Shown here: positions 22,071 through 34,190 of the stretch, one piece after another
Layout of the letters: every line of letters starts with the position of its first letter
Position numbering within the stretch: the first letter of the stretch is position 1
From: Ctena decussata
Lineage: Eukaryota > Mollusca > Bivalvia > Lucinida > Lucinidae
Direction: 5' to 3'
Assembly (NCBI GenBank): GCA_963989385.1
Contig: OZ022502.1
Location: forward strand, 48,043,454-48,107,453
DNA: 64,000 bases
Notes under the pieces: generated by a model
What the model was told of the DNA's origin: nothing
The model's database searches: none
What the model saw: only the letters and a program-made list of their open reading frames with translations
Position numbers and translations under genes: made by a program

Positions 22071-22304
22071 TGATCCACGACACGTCAAAACCAACAATGT
22101 GGTTGTGCGCCCATTGCAGACTCTGATCAGCCTGGGCATCAATCCAGTTTGATCAGACTCTTTGTTAAGTGTTCAAAGGGTAGCTAAGTACCAAGCTACC
22201 TCCATGTGGACAGCGAAGGCTCTGATCAGACTGGGCGGATGCCCAGGCTGATCTGAGTCTGCGCTGGGCGCACCACTTTGTTGGTTTTCTCGTGTCGCGG
22301 ATTA
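22071..22304. mobile_element. Foldback MITE, family M1, copy 4
   Basis: TGATCCACGACACGTCAAAA on the left and a matching CGCGGATTA end. Preceded by a GAGC/GAGT simple repeat (21,978-22,030). Shared with copy B at 50,800. Confidence 0.8.
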
Positions 22305-22541
22305 TATGGTGTTTATCTTATTACTAGAAATAGTATACTTAATCATTAGATCGACGTAGTAAATAAAAACCTTGAGACCTTTGTTGCGTTGTTTTGTTCT
22401 TGACAAGGCATTGAATCATGACGATTTAAAGTGGATGTGCTTGTAAGTGTTGTTAGAGAGTGCGGTCAATATAATGTAGATAAAGTGAGAAAAGATAATG
22501 CATTATTAAAACAATGTTTTGCTTTGAGATGACCTTACCGT

Positions 22542-24440
22542 ATAGAAACAAGTAGCCCAAAGGGCAACAATTGCTCACCTGAGAGACATTGTAAACCCAT
22601 AGGGATATTTAAGATGCTCAAGGGCAGCTAACTCCACAGTCAGTGGTCCAATCAGGCTGAAATTTAAACTCATCCAAAACATTATGTATGCCCTCATTTA
22701 ATATATGCAAGTTTAAAAAGTATTTCTATCCCTAGAAACAGCAAAAAGAAACTGCCCTCCCCTCCCAACAATCCTCAATAAGAAATTAGCTACAGTCCTG
22801 TTGTTGACTAATAATATTCTCCATTTCCCAAAATATTAGAACACCAAAAAATCCCATGAATATACAGGCCCCTAAAACTTTAAATATGGAATATATTTTG
22901 GAACCAACTAAACCAAAATAAGGTTTACAACAAATGCTACAGTCCTAGGTCCCAAAAGGAATTTTTACCCTATCTACCTCCCTCCCAACAGAATTAAGCT
23001 ACGGTCCTCCCAGGCGCAATTCATGATGTAACCCAGGCAGTCTCAATTACTCATGAGGGCCAAAAAAACATGAGACAACTGCATTCCAGATCACCCTCAA
23101 TCTCTTATCCCCCACTGCCCATTGCATTAGATAATAAGGAAATTTGCTCCCCACCTAAGAATTTGCTCCCCATTTTCCCCTAGACCTGCCCTGGGCCCAG
23201 CCAGGGCAGGGGGCTTGTTCCGGCAGAACTAGCAAAGTGAAGTCTGATGGAGGCCTGCATTTCGGGGAAGATGCATTATTACCTTAGGGAACAAACTACA
23301 CTTTGGAACAATTTTAGGCAGCAAGACCTTAAATTTGATTCTTTAAAAAAAACGTGTGTAAGTGTCCATTATGAAGGATTGTATTGCCAAATATTAGCTG
23401 CAGCTGTGAATTTAGCATAAAAACTATAAAATAACACTTTGAAAGTTACAATATGGTTTAAGAGGCAATTAAGTATTGGTGTTTCTAAAAATAGGTACCT
23501 TGACTGAAGGATATTCTGCGTGGTTGTACCTAGAGGTATTATTGGCGGAAGTGTGCCTCTCATGTGATGCGTTTCCAGAAGCCCTGAATTGTATTGCTAA
23601 AGCCAACCCACAGTGGGTCGCGAGGGCTGTGTGCATGGGAAGTGATTTATGCGGATCTGTGCACAAGTCCATTTGGGTTCTATCCCATTGCTTCTTAATG
23701 TTTCTGGAAGTTTTTGCTCCCCACCAAAGATTTTGCTTCTCCATTTTTCTGAGACCTGCCAGGGACCCAGCACAGGTCCACTTTGGTGCAACCCCACTAA
23801 CACATGAATCTGGGCAGTCTTTTGCCCCCCCCCCCCCTCCAATCCCCACCAAAACATTTGCACCCCACCTAAGAATTTGCTCCTTGTTCTCTCCTCCTCC
23901 TTTTTTTTCTCCATAGAACTACCTTGGACCTACCAAGGACAGGGGGGCTTGTTCCAGCTTGGGTCTAGCATCGGTTAGAAATTCAAGTTCTTCTTGTAGA
24001 GAGTCAGTTGTTTTTTTCTTGCCAGGGTTCCCGGTTTTCAGTCACCTTGATAATCATTCAACTCTGGCCCCATATGCTGGAAATTTTTGCAGCATTAAAT
24101 TGCTTTCTGGAAATCAAGGTTTATCTTGGAATGTACATAATTTCTGCCTTCAGCCAAAACTACATGCTACAAATGAAATATTCTTAAACTTTATTTTGTT
24201 TACTTTTACTCTGTGCAGAGCATACCTGTTTCGATTCAGCACAGATTGCTCTGCAATAAGGTAATCCGAAGAGAACCCACTTGTCTGTTCAGACTGTACC
24301 ATTTCCAATTCAATGCAAGTTACTTCGATGTAAAATAAATGTGAGATGGGAGTGCGCTGACCACTGAGCTATGGGCACCCCTTGAAAAAGTCTTGAATTG
24401 GCTTTGAAACTCTTATAATTTCTTGTAACAATATGCCAGT
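22542..24440. other. Intergenic, repeat-derived, no gene
   Basis: Starts with a repeat edge (GCCCAAAGGGCAACAATTGC) of a kind common in bivalve DNA. The phrase AATTTGCTCCCCA/CCCCACC.AAGA recurs near 23,150, 23,712 and 23,860, with palindromic CCAGGGCAGG pieces and a C14 run at 23,825. The frames at 23,469-23,916 on both strands come from these low-complexity repeats. Confidence 0.5.
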
Positions 24441-24444
24441 ATTC

Positions 24445-24878
24445 ATAGGGTATAATCAATTCCGCTAATTTTTGCTTCCTGCAGAGATTGTACATCATAT
24501 TTGGCTTCTGCCGAAACTATCCGCGAGTTCTTGCTTCCTGCCGAGAGTCTCCTCAGGAAGCAAGAGATCGCGGACAGTCTCGGCAGAAGCCAAATATGAT
24601 TTACAGTCCGCGGAGACTGTCCGCGATATCTCTTGCTTCCTGCAGAGACTTCTGTCCTCGAAAATTGGTTTCCTGCCGAGACTGTCTGCGTGACTTTGCT
24701 TCCTGCCGAGAGCCTCGGCAGGAAGCAGAATCATGCGGGCAGTCTCTGCAGGAAGCCATTTATCATGTACAGAAGTTTCGGCAGGAAGCAAGAACTCGCG
24801 GACAGTCTGGGCGGAAGCTAAATATGATGTACAGTCTCTGCAGGAAGCGAAAATTAGCGGAATCAATTATACCCTGTG
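24445..24878. mobile_element. 434-bp foldback made of repeated hairpin modules
   Basis: The outer arms CATAGGGTATAATCAATTCC and GGAATCAATTATACCCTGTG are complementary, and almost the entire interior folds back on itself. Modules of TGCTTCCTGC(C/A)GAGA and TCTCTGC/GGCAGGAAGC alternate with TCCGCGAGTTCTTGC and GCAAGAACTCGCGGA. Two internal perfect stems centre at about 24,550 and 24,715. There is no coding potential. Family unknown; it resembles foldback/TIR elements built from short internal repeats. Confidence 0.8.
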
Positions 24879-24879
24879 G

Positions 24880-26140
24880 TATTGTTCTGTTTGAACATTC
24901 AACTCAACATAATAGTCTGGGTCCAAATTTCACTGGTCAGTTTAATTCTTAGCGAGGGTTACCGTGTGCCCGGATTTGTCCGTTCTGGCCCAGATAAGTT
25001 GTGACTTTTTTGTTTGTCTTTTGTTTGTTAGATTTCTGGGCTTGGAAGTTAAGAAAAATAGAAGTCATGTATAGTTTCTAAGCGTAGAAGTTCTATTATA
25101 GAGTTAGTCTAAATAGTAGTTAATGAGTCCCATTGAATTCAGAAATCGAGACGTTTCGATATGTTATGTAAAATTGACCCAGATAATGTGGGACTACTTT
25201 ATGGTTCCCGTCTTCTGCGCATCGATTCGGTCAGATTCACGGTAGAGGAATCGAGACATTCACAACTTAGCAGTGAAGTTTTATTGTTTTAAGCTATCTT
25301 AAAACTATTTTGAATAGGCCAACGTACAATCTGCGGTTGTACGCGTATTGAACAAGTCATGAATATTCATTTTATCATTGTTCGCGTCTCCCGCGTCGAG
25401 ACGCGTCAGGGCGCGTCTAGACGCGCCTGATGCGCGGTTCTAGGTGATACGCACGCAGTAAGCGCATGCAACGCGGTACGAACGCGTTTTTGGTGTACAA
25501 ATACGTGAGCGCCAGTGTACACTTGTTTACCACAGTTGTGGGTGTACATGAATGAAATCTTCATACGCACTAAGCATAGTGTTACTGGTCCAAATGATAT
25601 ATAATACAATAAACATTTTACTTTTGTACAAATTTTCCTGTCATAAGCAAACATTTATAAAGTACAGGTTAAACAACGGAAAAAGTCTAGAATTATACAA
25701 AAAAATCAATTCTAATGCATTTACAAATACAACGCAACGTCTTACCGGATAGCATAAAAAATTTGCGACAGTGTACACTCTGATAAATAGCTGTAAACCC
25801 TACGTCATTATGAAAGGTCGCTTCGCATTGGCTGACATATGGGTAAGAATTGCTAATAGAGCTTGAAATAGGTGCTAAATAATACACTATGAAAGTTGAA
25901 ATGTGAAAAACTGCAAATTGTTTCGTAATTGAGCAAATTATTTCCTTTAAGAGCTGACCCCTACTGCGTAGGGAGACAAAAAAAGTAACGTTGCTTTCTT
26001 TTGAGGTACATGTATATCAGTTCATCTTCACGGGGGTAATACCAATTTGGCTACCTATGCTTTCGACCGAGTCTGTATTATACAAAGTGGCTTTCGACAG
26101 AGAATACGATCGTAAGCATTACCAATAACGGTAAATGGTA
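24880..26140. other. Intergenic, with GC-rich palindrome and a dispersed repeat
   Basis: 25,393-25,440 holds nested CG-rich palindromes centred on GCGTCTAGACGC. 25,690-25,920 matches 61,178-61,385 (shared AAAATTTGCGACAGT and TTGGCTGACRTATGG), so it is a dispersed repeat. No gene seen. Confidence 0.5.
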
Positions 26141-26147
26141 CTACTGT

Positions 26148-26873
26148 TAATGGCTGCTGTCGATTGTCTCGGTCGACACCCTGGTGTTCGAGCTCGTCGA
26201 CCAATGAAAGCCCCTGTTCTTCTTCGTCGGCACCGAGCTGCCCGTTTTGCCTGGGCTAGGCGACATTTAAGATTTACTAGAGCAGACTGGGCTAATGTTT
26301 TTTGTAGATGACTCAAAGCTCAGTGGTAGTGATGGACGAGTCCATGTGTATCGTTGTCAAGGGGAAAAAGCAGATGAAAATTGCATTGTGGAAACTCAGC
26401 AGTATTGTGGCGGATCCATTCTTGTTTGGACTGGAATCTCCATGCATACCAAAACGCAGATACTCGTAGTTTGCGTTCATGAGAACTTTAACGCAAGGCG
26501 TTATCAAACTGACATTGTTACCCCAGTGCTTCTTTCCTTCATAAGGGCCGATCGTGGTATGATGGTGGCACAGGATAACGCCCCCTGTCTTGTAGCAAGA
26601 ACAATACAACAACCTTTTGCATGTCAATAATGTTAGAATGCTCCCATGGCCTTCATGCAGTCCGGACTTAAATCCCATCGAACAAATCTGGGACTTATTA
26701 TAACGCCTAATTCGTGAGCTTCCTCCACTAAACAACTTTGCTCATCTCGAACGTACCATCGGGCTTGTTTGGGGAAATATTGCACAAGCTACCATTCAAA
26801 ACTGTGTAGGGTTAATGAGAAGGAGGTAACAAGCTGTCATAAATGCACAGGGAGGACATACACGGTATTAGAA
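26148..26873 (+). pseudogene. Dead Tc1/mariner-type transposase (DDE_3, DD34E-like)
   Basis: Three reading-frame blocks carry the C-terminal two thirds of a Tc1-like transposase: an Arg-rich block ending TRADWANVF; then VDDSKLSGSDG...ILVWTGIS...AQDNAPCLVA; then PWPSCSPDLNPIEQIWDLL and QATIQNCVGLMRRR. The three acidic catalytic positions (VDDSK, QDNAP, PIEQ) are recognisable. A one-base deletion near 26,300 and a frameshift near 26,625 separate the blocks, and TAA stops lie near 26,700 and 26,827. The N-terminal DNA-binding half and the terminal inverted repeats were not found. Long inactive. Confidence 0.88.
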
Positions 26874-26879
26874 AAGCAT

Positions 26880-28120
26880 AAATGATACTTTGCCAAAAAT
26901 ATTTTTTTTGTGTGTCGAATGGTACCTTTGCGCTGGCAACTCCTGCAGCCTCACCACAATTTATAGTCGAAATAAAATAAAATCATAATAGTGAATATTG
27001 ATTTTGCTATCTCATCGAATAAAGAGGGTGTTTTTTTTCTGATTGTTTCTTTCCTTCTTCAATATTTACCACAATGTCAGGTGGACGGTTATAACTTTCG
27101 TTCAGTGTATGCTATTTCACAAAGTACACGAGTATTTAAATGTATGAAACTGAATTGATTCAGATATAGTTACTGACTTACAACGTAGGATCTCCAGCAT
27201 ATACGATGTGGGGTCCACCATTTCTCTTTAATAATAAAAACCTCAATCAATTATAATGAGGCGAAATGAGCAAAACTACCCGCAAAAAAACAGATGCAGC
27301 TTATCACCGAGGAACATAAAGCACGTGCTGCTTATCACCGAACAAAACATGACTCATTTGTACCCGGGCTTCCCTTCCCACCCCCTCACGCCCCACCTTT
27401 TAATAAATGACTTGTTCCTTACTGGGATGGATAAAATATTCTAGAGTTAAGAGAGAGAGAAAGAGAGAGACTTTTCTGACCTCTAGAAAAACCATCTGCA
27501 TCATTATCTGCTCTAGTCAAAAAGTTCTACAACTCAACTCTGAGGGTTTTGAGACGTAAATCTATTTAGCTGTATATTACTTAGTTGTCAAAACCTATTT
27601 AATGTTTATGTTTCCAATTCCAATTTCAAAACTGAAATATCAGCATTTGACTTGTATCGATATGATTACCAGTTGTCTAGAATAGCGAAAGCAGAGACTT
27701 AGGGATGTTTATGCTGACAGGGAAAATAAATATTGCCGTTACTCTTAAGGGGGCTAAAAAATAGAAATCTGCGATTCTAGACCCGTAGGTGTAGGCGTAT
27801 GATTTCCATTTTGTTTTTGTGTGTAATTTTTACCATATCCATTTTCATTCTTTAGCATTGGTTTTTGGAAATAATATTACATTTTACCTTATGAAAATTT
27901 CGTTTAATTTAGCTTGACAAATAAACGCCATGATGTATACACGTTATATATAGTTTAGGAGAGAAGCTTTGTAAGTACTTGTGCTTTCGTTCTAATCCTA
28001 TTATTTGTTTGTGACAAATGATTATGTATTAATTTTAACAGATTGAAATGAAATATGTTTAATCCGAACACATCAATATAACGGTTGTGCTTGTATGAGA
28101 AGTAAAAATATTGGCAATAA
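26880..28120. other. Intergenic, no feature supported
   Basis: AT-rich; one short GAGAGA run at about 27,450. Nothing else recognised. Confidence 0.4.
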
Positions 28121-29600
28121 TCAGGAATTAATACGATCATATCCTACAACATCCCATCTCAAAACCAAAAAGGAAAGAAGCACAAACAAATTGACAAAAG
28201 TTCACGAAAACACGTCCGGCAAACCGAATGAACAGCTTTTTCCCAAAGAAGTGGTCATTCAGCTACTCTAATTAAAAAAGGGGCAACATCTAGTTTTTTC
28301 AATTACAAAACAGAACAGAAACCAGAAAGGGCAACTATTCAGGTTGTCATATTGCTAGAGATCATAGACAAGCGGATATAACAACATGTTATATTGAGGA
28401 ATCACAACAGAAGTACCGCATTAGAACGGTCAGTAATAGCTTACTGGGATGGGGCTTAAACTACTTTTACTGGAACCAAAACCTCGCCCTCTGTATCTGC
28501 CGTGATTTGAAACATTTAGTTAACTGTTTGGTCCACAAAAGATTTCCTAACCCATCAATGAATCATCACATGAAACTATAAAATCACGGATACGGCCTTA
28601 AGCTATGATAACGCAGAGATGAGGACACGGCAGAGTCAACTGAGACACTTGGTGATCCCTAGGGTGTAAAACACCACCACTAAAAACCGAGCAAACGAAA
28701 GCCATCAGCTGATCCCCGAATGAACAAGCAAGAGACATGTCCATTTGACCATCTGTGCACCTCAAATGTATCGTATCTCATTTCAACGGTATTTATGACA
28801 AGTGGCAACGGTATTAAATAAATACAATTGGTACCGTACACCAAACATAACTGAAGCATGCAAAACATTGCCTTACGTACCGTGATCTAGCTGTTATCTT
28901 TATCCTCATGATACTTACTATAGTACCCGTATAGTATTATTGAAACTACCCTCCTGTAAACTTTGAAGAAACTCTATACTTGGAATACGTTTCCCATTAT
29001 ACATTTTCGTCAACGTATCCAGATAGGTTATTAGATGTGCTGAGACTAGCATTTTGTCTGCTTAATAACATCCACCTGTAAAACAAGATTTGTATTTTTT
29101 AATTATTGGTTTGGCTATAATTGTGTTAGAAAAAATGATTACCATATGTACGTATTTCCAGCCAAAACTAACCGTACTTAAAAGTCAACTTTTTCTCATA
29201 ATCATGCAAGGTCGTTGGGGCTTTAATGAAAGAACCAAAGAAAGGCCAAACCCTCAAAGTATACCCACTCGAGAAACCGTTAGAAGTGAAAGACAGAACA
29301 CATAAACGACACAAAGTACCGACAACAAAATACAAAAAGTCACGGAACAACAGATGACCACAATAAAAGTATCGTATCTATACGACTATTAGATGAATTT
29401 CCCTTCCAAAATCACCCGAAAAAATGTAAATCAGTCTTGTTTAATTCAGTTATAACACGGGACTGTCCCTTCGTTTAATCCCACAAATCTAGATAGGTCT
29501 TTTGCTGCTTTGATTGCAATGAAACTCGAAAAGATGCAAGTGGCAAATGATAAAATAATCATCCATAAGTACTCTTAAGTCTGGAAAACTAAACTTTGAT
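28120..29600 (+). repeat. Repeat R1 copy 3 and old duplicated block, copy B (left part)
   Basis: 28,120-28,700 is R1. 28,745-29,600 parallels 6,385-7,100. The SINE target site at about 28,366 (GACAAGCGGATAT) is uninterrupted here, giving the empty-site state of the insertion seen at 33,547-33,821. Confidence 0.65.
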
Positions 29601-29782
29601 GAGCCGTCTAAACACAGACCTATACAGAAAAAATATGGTCATCATAACAGACAGACACCTAAAATAGACAAACAGCGCAACTGGATAGTCAGCTGGGATT
29701 GGAAAACAACTGCTCTGTTTGACATTTCCTCTTCCATCTGTGTCTAAGATAGACCTGGCCCTTTTGATTATATCAGGGTAGG

Positions 29783-30247
29783 GAAACACGTGACCATGCC
29801 GTCATATTTGTTTACGATCAAGGAGGCAGCCATCTTGGGAACTTCGCCAATTTGATGATTTTTTATACATATTTTTTTTTTCAATAAAAGGGTCAATGTT
29901 ATACAAAGCTAAATAGCGCGTGAGATGTAGTTTAAGCTATCATAATTAAAAAAATAAAAATAAACTTGATATCAAACAACTTGTAGTACCCTTGTTTAAT
30001 TTGACACCACTTACCAAGTTCACTCTAGGACTACTGGTGCTTACTTTATTGCGTGCCGAAGTGTTTGCAAGTAGAAAACAACATTGCCGATAAGGTTACA
30101 CTAGCTTACAGCTCACGCGCAAACAATTCTTACCTAACTATCAAATACACAGAGAATTCGATATTCTTACCTTTGAAGTGGACTCAAAAATCAATATAGC
30201 CGCGATCAAAACTTTGCTGGATGACGTCACGCGGCCACGTGTTTCGT
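29783..30247. mobile_element. Candidate TIR element (GAAACACGTG tips)
   Basis: GAAACACGTGACCATGCCGTCA on the left (first 20: GAAACACGTGACCATGCCGT) is mirrored by TGACGTCACGCGGCCACGTG followed by TTTC on the right. About 465 bp, no reading frame. Target duplication not identified. Confidence 0.5.
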
Positions 30248-30261
30248 TGTATTTTCTGTAA

Positions 30262-30890
30262 TTATACCCCCGACATACGAAGTATGTCAGGGGGTATATA
30301 GTTTTTGTCATTCCGTCCATTCGTCCGTCCGTTCGTTCGTTCGTTCGTCCGTCCGTTCGTCAACTTTACGTCAAAGTTTTGCCTTAAACCTTTTTGATTG
30401 CTCATATCTCTGTAACTACACGTCAGATTTTTTTCATATTTGGCTCATGCTATCTCTATAGCATTACCTTCAATGTAAACTACCTTAGCCCCTGGGTCAT
30501 GCCCCAGGGTGAGGCCAAGGGTCAGTTACTAGGACTTAGGCATTTTCATCATGTCAAAGTTTTGCGTTAAACCTTTTGGATTGCTCATATCTCTTTAACT
30601 GCATTGAAGATTTCTTCCATATTTGGTTCATGATATCTCTATAGCATTACTTTTGATCTCAAGTACCTAAACTGCAGGGTCAGGCTCATGGGTGAGGCCT
30701 GGGGTCAATAACAAGGACTTAGCCATTTATTGTATATTTTTGGGTTATAGTTCTTATATACTTGAGTGGAGCTTAATGATACATGACTAGGTTTATTTCA
30801 TACAAGTTTACACATCTGGATGCTGCTGCTGACATAAGGTGAAGGTCACAAACTCTGAATTTTATACATGTTTATCATTAGCATTGGAGT
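30262..30890 (+). mobile_element. HINE/pearl-like element with CCGT/TTCG microsatellite
   Basis: Hairpin TACCCCCGACATACG/CGTATGTCAGGGGGTA (30,265-30,298), then a TCCGTCCGTTCGTTCG microsatellite, then two units of about 180 bp (TCAAAGTTTTGCCTTAAACC and TCAAAGTTTTGCGTTAAACC). The right end is ill-defined, near GGTCGGGGTGT at about 30,910. Confidence 0.7.
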
Positions 30891-31211
30891 TATTAGGCGG
30901 TGGCACTGGTCGGGGTGTGTGTGAGCCCCTGCTCACTTGCTCTACTGAGAAAAAAAATTGTACAAAAAAAAACTTTCGCTCGCTCGCTCGCTCCATATTT
31001 TGAAAAGTAAAATCCGAAGACCAATGGATCAGTTTGGTGTAACATTATGAATAGTTTTGTAGATGTAGGATATGTCAAGGTAAAACGTTCCTACTGCATA
31101 TGCTGGGAGAGTATGAATGTTTCCAGCAAAGCTCTAGTTAGCCACAAGCTTTAAAATAGGTACTAAAATGCAAATACGTTTAGTTAGTATAAGGAAGAAA
31201 AAGGGAGGATA

Positions 31212-31260
31212 AAACCATAACGGGGCGTCCTACTTATTTGAATAAAAGTAGGACAAGGGC
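31212..31260 (+). mobile_element. Left half of a split S1 retroposon
   Basis: CGGGGCGTCCTACTTATTTG to GGACAAGGGCCT matches the front of S1; the continuation (TACTGTGCTTGCAATAGGTG) resumes at 37,312. Confidence 0.65.
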
Positions 31261-31719
31261 CTAAGGTACGTTGCCCTAAAGTCGTCAGGGTCCTAAGGTC
31301 GTTATCAGTCTTTTTACTTCATTCTTTTCCATCTGTGTCACAAAAAGGTCTAGAAGCGGGCTAAATTCAGAAGATAAATATCTTAATTTTGTTATGTAGT
31401 TTACATTTAAAGCTGGTTTTAAATGTTCTTCAAACAATCGAAGGGAAAACAAGATAACCCATTTTTACTTAACATTCCAAGTCTATCGACGGAACAAGCT
31501 GGTTTTGATATCGGTCTGGCGAACCAAGATTGGCACGCTAGATTCAAGTTTCAGATGTATTTTTGCTTTCGCCCAAATGCATTATACATTAAACCATCAA
31601 TATGTTCTTACTTTTGGCAGTCAGAGAGGAAATTAAACGAAACAGACATCAAAGAACAGTGATGACGACTTTAGGTCATACCTGACGACTCTAGGGCACA
31701 TACTACTAGGCAACAAAAA

Positions 31720-32420
31720 ATTCATTTCTCCACTTCTTATATGCTTTCCTTTCACTCCAGTTTAGTCTGGTTGCCAAATGAGGATTTTAGGTGCAACCCA
31801 AACAAATAGTCCACATAAAAAGGTTTTCGCACAAATGTGTTCACCAACATGTCCGTACACTGAAACTAAATGATGCCACCGTGGCATCATTGGGGAAATT
31901 AAAATATTCAAGATGGCGTCCAAGATGGCCGCCAAGGGATAAAACCCTCAATATCTTCTAAAGTATCCGGGTTAGAAACACACTTTTGGTTTAGGTTTTC
32001 GAGGTCGAGAAATCGATTTAGCATGTTGCAAATTATTTCAGACAAATCAGTTACAAAATGGCGGACAAGATGGCCGCCAAATCATAAAAATCTCCATATC
32101 TTCTTTAGTATACGGGTTAGAAACATGATTTTGGTGTCTGCGTATAGGTTTTCGGGTTCAAGGAATCCAATAAGCATGTTAGAATTTACTTCAAGGCACT
32201 AAGTTACACAAAATGGCGCACAAGATGGCGGACGATGCATCGATTACGGCACTGAATGTCGCAGAAATGCACTTTTTGACAGCAGAATTCAGGTTTAGAA
32301 GTATTTTTACCCGGAATTTTGAAATTATAAGATCTATGAATATAAAAAAAAACGAAGTCATAAAGACCACATTTTGCATCTGATAGTGTTACTACCAAGG
32401 AGACCACGATGATCCATAAG
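31720..32420 (+). repeat. Interspersed repeat Y1 (AAGATGGC-rich), copy 1
   Basis: Repeated clauses CAAGATGGC(C/G)GCCAA, TCAGTTACAAAATGGCGGAC and TATCTTCTAAAGTAT, plus a GATGCCACCGTGGCATC hairpin. Inverted copies lie at 35,670-36,310 and 43,700-44,480. No coding potential. Confidence 0.75.
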
Positions 32421-32506
32421 AGCCTAGTCCAGGTATGGGCAAACAGCCCCGTCTAGAAAATTTCAGTCGCAACAGAAAAATATTGACATCCCGATCATTG
32501 AATATT

Positions 32507-33207
32507 ATATGGTTCACAAAAAGTAGGGGATATTCAGGTATGAAAAATTGTAGCATCTACAACAAATGTGATATCCATATGAAACGCTAACTATTGATAA
32601 GATAAATATCTGTTTAGATACTTTTCATGAAAGTTTAGATGATATATCCTGTCACGTGATCTGCATACAATTTGTTTCATACAGGGGGTCAGGACTAAAA
32701 TGTGGTAAATTCGAACAAAAATTTATTCAAAATCTTCAAATAAGCTAACCATTTTATGCACCTTTAAGATTTGTATGCTAAAAGATTTTTTTCTTCTTCA
32801 AAACTGTTATGTTGGGAAGAAAACCAGAAAACAAAATTCGTACAGGTGCATCGAGTTACCGAAAAATTTAGACGTTTATGGCTTGCACTCATTATTTTGT
32901 TGAAAGAGTGTGTAAACCCAATTTTCAGTTTGTTAAATGAAGCGTGACGAGTGTTTCTGTGTAAATTTTGTAATCTTAAAACAACCTGTTTCCACACCAG
33001 ATTCGTGTGAACTTTGGGTATCGACCCCCTGTCTAAAACGAATGACACGTAGGTCACGTGACAGGATATACCATCCAAATTGTAATGCAAAATGTCTTAT
33101 CGAATATTTGTCTGATGGATACTTGCCGTTTCAGATGGATTTGGTATTTTTTCTAATTTATACGATTTTTAATAACTTAATATCCCCTACTTTTTGTGAA
33201 CAGTATA
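32507..33207. mobile_element. About 700-bp TIR/foldback element with long arms
   Basis: GGTTCACAAAAAGTAGGGGA (32,511) is mirrored by TCCCCTACTTTTTGTGAAC (33,183). The arms extend inward through TATATCCTGTCACGTGATC / GTCACGTGACAGGATATA and CAGGGGGTC / GACCCCCTG, about 190 bp each. No reading frame of note. Confidence 0.75.
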
Positions 33208-33269
33208 TTTTGAGAATGTCGTTTCTAATGGCTTTCTTTGCTCATAATCAGTCTATGCATGTACCTTTT

Positions 33270-34190
33270 GGCAAAGTAAAATGATAGATAAAGATCAAGA
33301 ACTAATACAACCAGATCAAACATTCCGCCCTCAAACCCAAAATACAAAAAATGACAAAAGTTCGCGAAAGACAAGCATCACGGTAAATCCATTGAACACC
33401 CCTTTCTTAGACATTCAGCTACCCCAATTGAAAACAACAGTAGCATTTATTTTACCTATTTAATATTTTGCATAGGACAAAACAGAAAGCAAACTGGGCA
33501 GCTATTTAATAACCATATTGCTAGAAGACCAAAGACAAGCGGACATTGATTGATTGATTGATTTCTTGCTTAACGTCCACGGTAAACAGATAAGGTCATG
33601 TCGGGACGGTCAATTAACCTAACCACACTATTCCTGGGCAGGCTTAGACCTCCTAAGCGGTTAACCAGTACTAAGTGCGCATACTTTCGCCAGAAACTGA
33701 CAACTGCCTTTCTTGAATCAGCGGAATGAGAAACAAAAGTATGTGGCCAGATCAGGTTTCGAACCCAGGACCTCTGACTTATGAGTCAGGTGCCCTACCG
33801 ATTGCGCTACGCGGCCCGGTCAGACAAGCGGACATAAGAACACGTAACATTGAGGAACCACAACAGAAGTATTGCCTAGGAACGGTCAGTAATACATTAC
33901 TGGGAAGACGTTAACTAGTTTTACATAGCCCAAGCCTTCGCCTTCTGCTTCTGCATAGGTTCAAAACATTTAGTCAGCATTTGGTCTGCATGAAGGTTAC
34001 CCAACCCATCAGTGAAACATCACAGACAGCAAATAAATCACGGATAAAACCTGTGATGAATTAAAGATGATGACTCGACAGAAACAACGTATTTGCGACT
34101 GACTCTAGAAAAGATCCCTCAGATGTCAAACAACAATCCTGGAGCAAAAGAAACCACCAGTTGAACCCTCGAATGGCCAAGCAGTGGGGC
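33270..34190 (+). repeat. Interspersed repeat R1, copy 4 (with SINE inside)
   Basis: R1 sequence on both sides of the SINE at 33,547-33,821: AATGACAAAAGTTCGCGAAA on the left and GAGGAACCACAACAGAAGTA on the right, as at 28,180 and 28,398. Confidence 0.7.
33547..33821 (-). mobile_element. tRNA-Met-like SINE with 14-bp target-site duplication
   Basis: On the minus strand it starts with a tRNA-like head: an A box in GCGTAGCGCAATCGGTAGGG, anticodon-loop CTGACTCATAAGTCAG (CAT anticodon), and B box GGGTTCGAAACC. It continues as a body and ends in a TCAATCAATCAATCAATG tail. Flanked on both sides by AGACAAGCGGACAT (33,533-33,546 and 33,822-33,835). The paralogous repeat at about 28,366 is the empty site. 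The clean duplication and tail identify target-primed retroposition. Confidence 0.93.

Larger units (their letters stand above)
14810..22541. repeat. Younger segmental duplication, copy A
   Basis: Runs in parallel with about 44,698-51,281, including exons 2-4, tRNA-like SINE remnants, the GGTACC minisatellite, two M1 MITEs, the nucleotidase terminal exon and a HINE-like array. The match ends abruptly after GCTTTGAGATGACCTTACCG in both copies. Copy A carries extra insertions at about 14,919-15,670 and about 16,093-16,500. Identity is uneven (see the finding on a likely conversion tract). Confidence 0.9.

Noticed and set aside
23469..23916. Overlapping 105-146 codon frames on both strands
   Set aside because: Low-complexity, palindromic CCAGGGC/CCCCACC repeats generate them.
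24488..24952. 154- and 123-codon frames on opposite strands
   Set aside because: Generated by the repeating modules of the 434-bp foldback.
26313..26735. 140-codon minus-strand frame
   Set aside because: Shadow of the dead Tc1-like transposase on the plus strand.
33750..33821. Functional tRNA-Met gene
   Set aside because: The tRNA-like fold heads a SINE with target duplication and tail; acceptor stem does not pair well.
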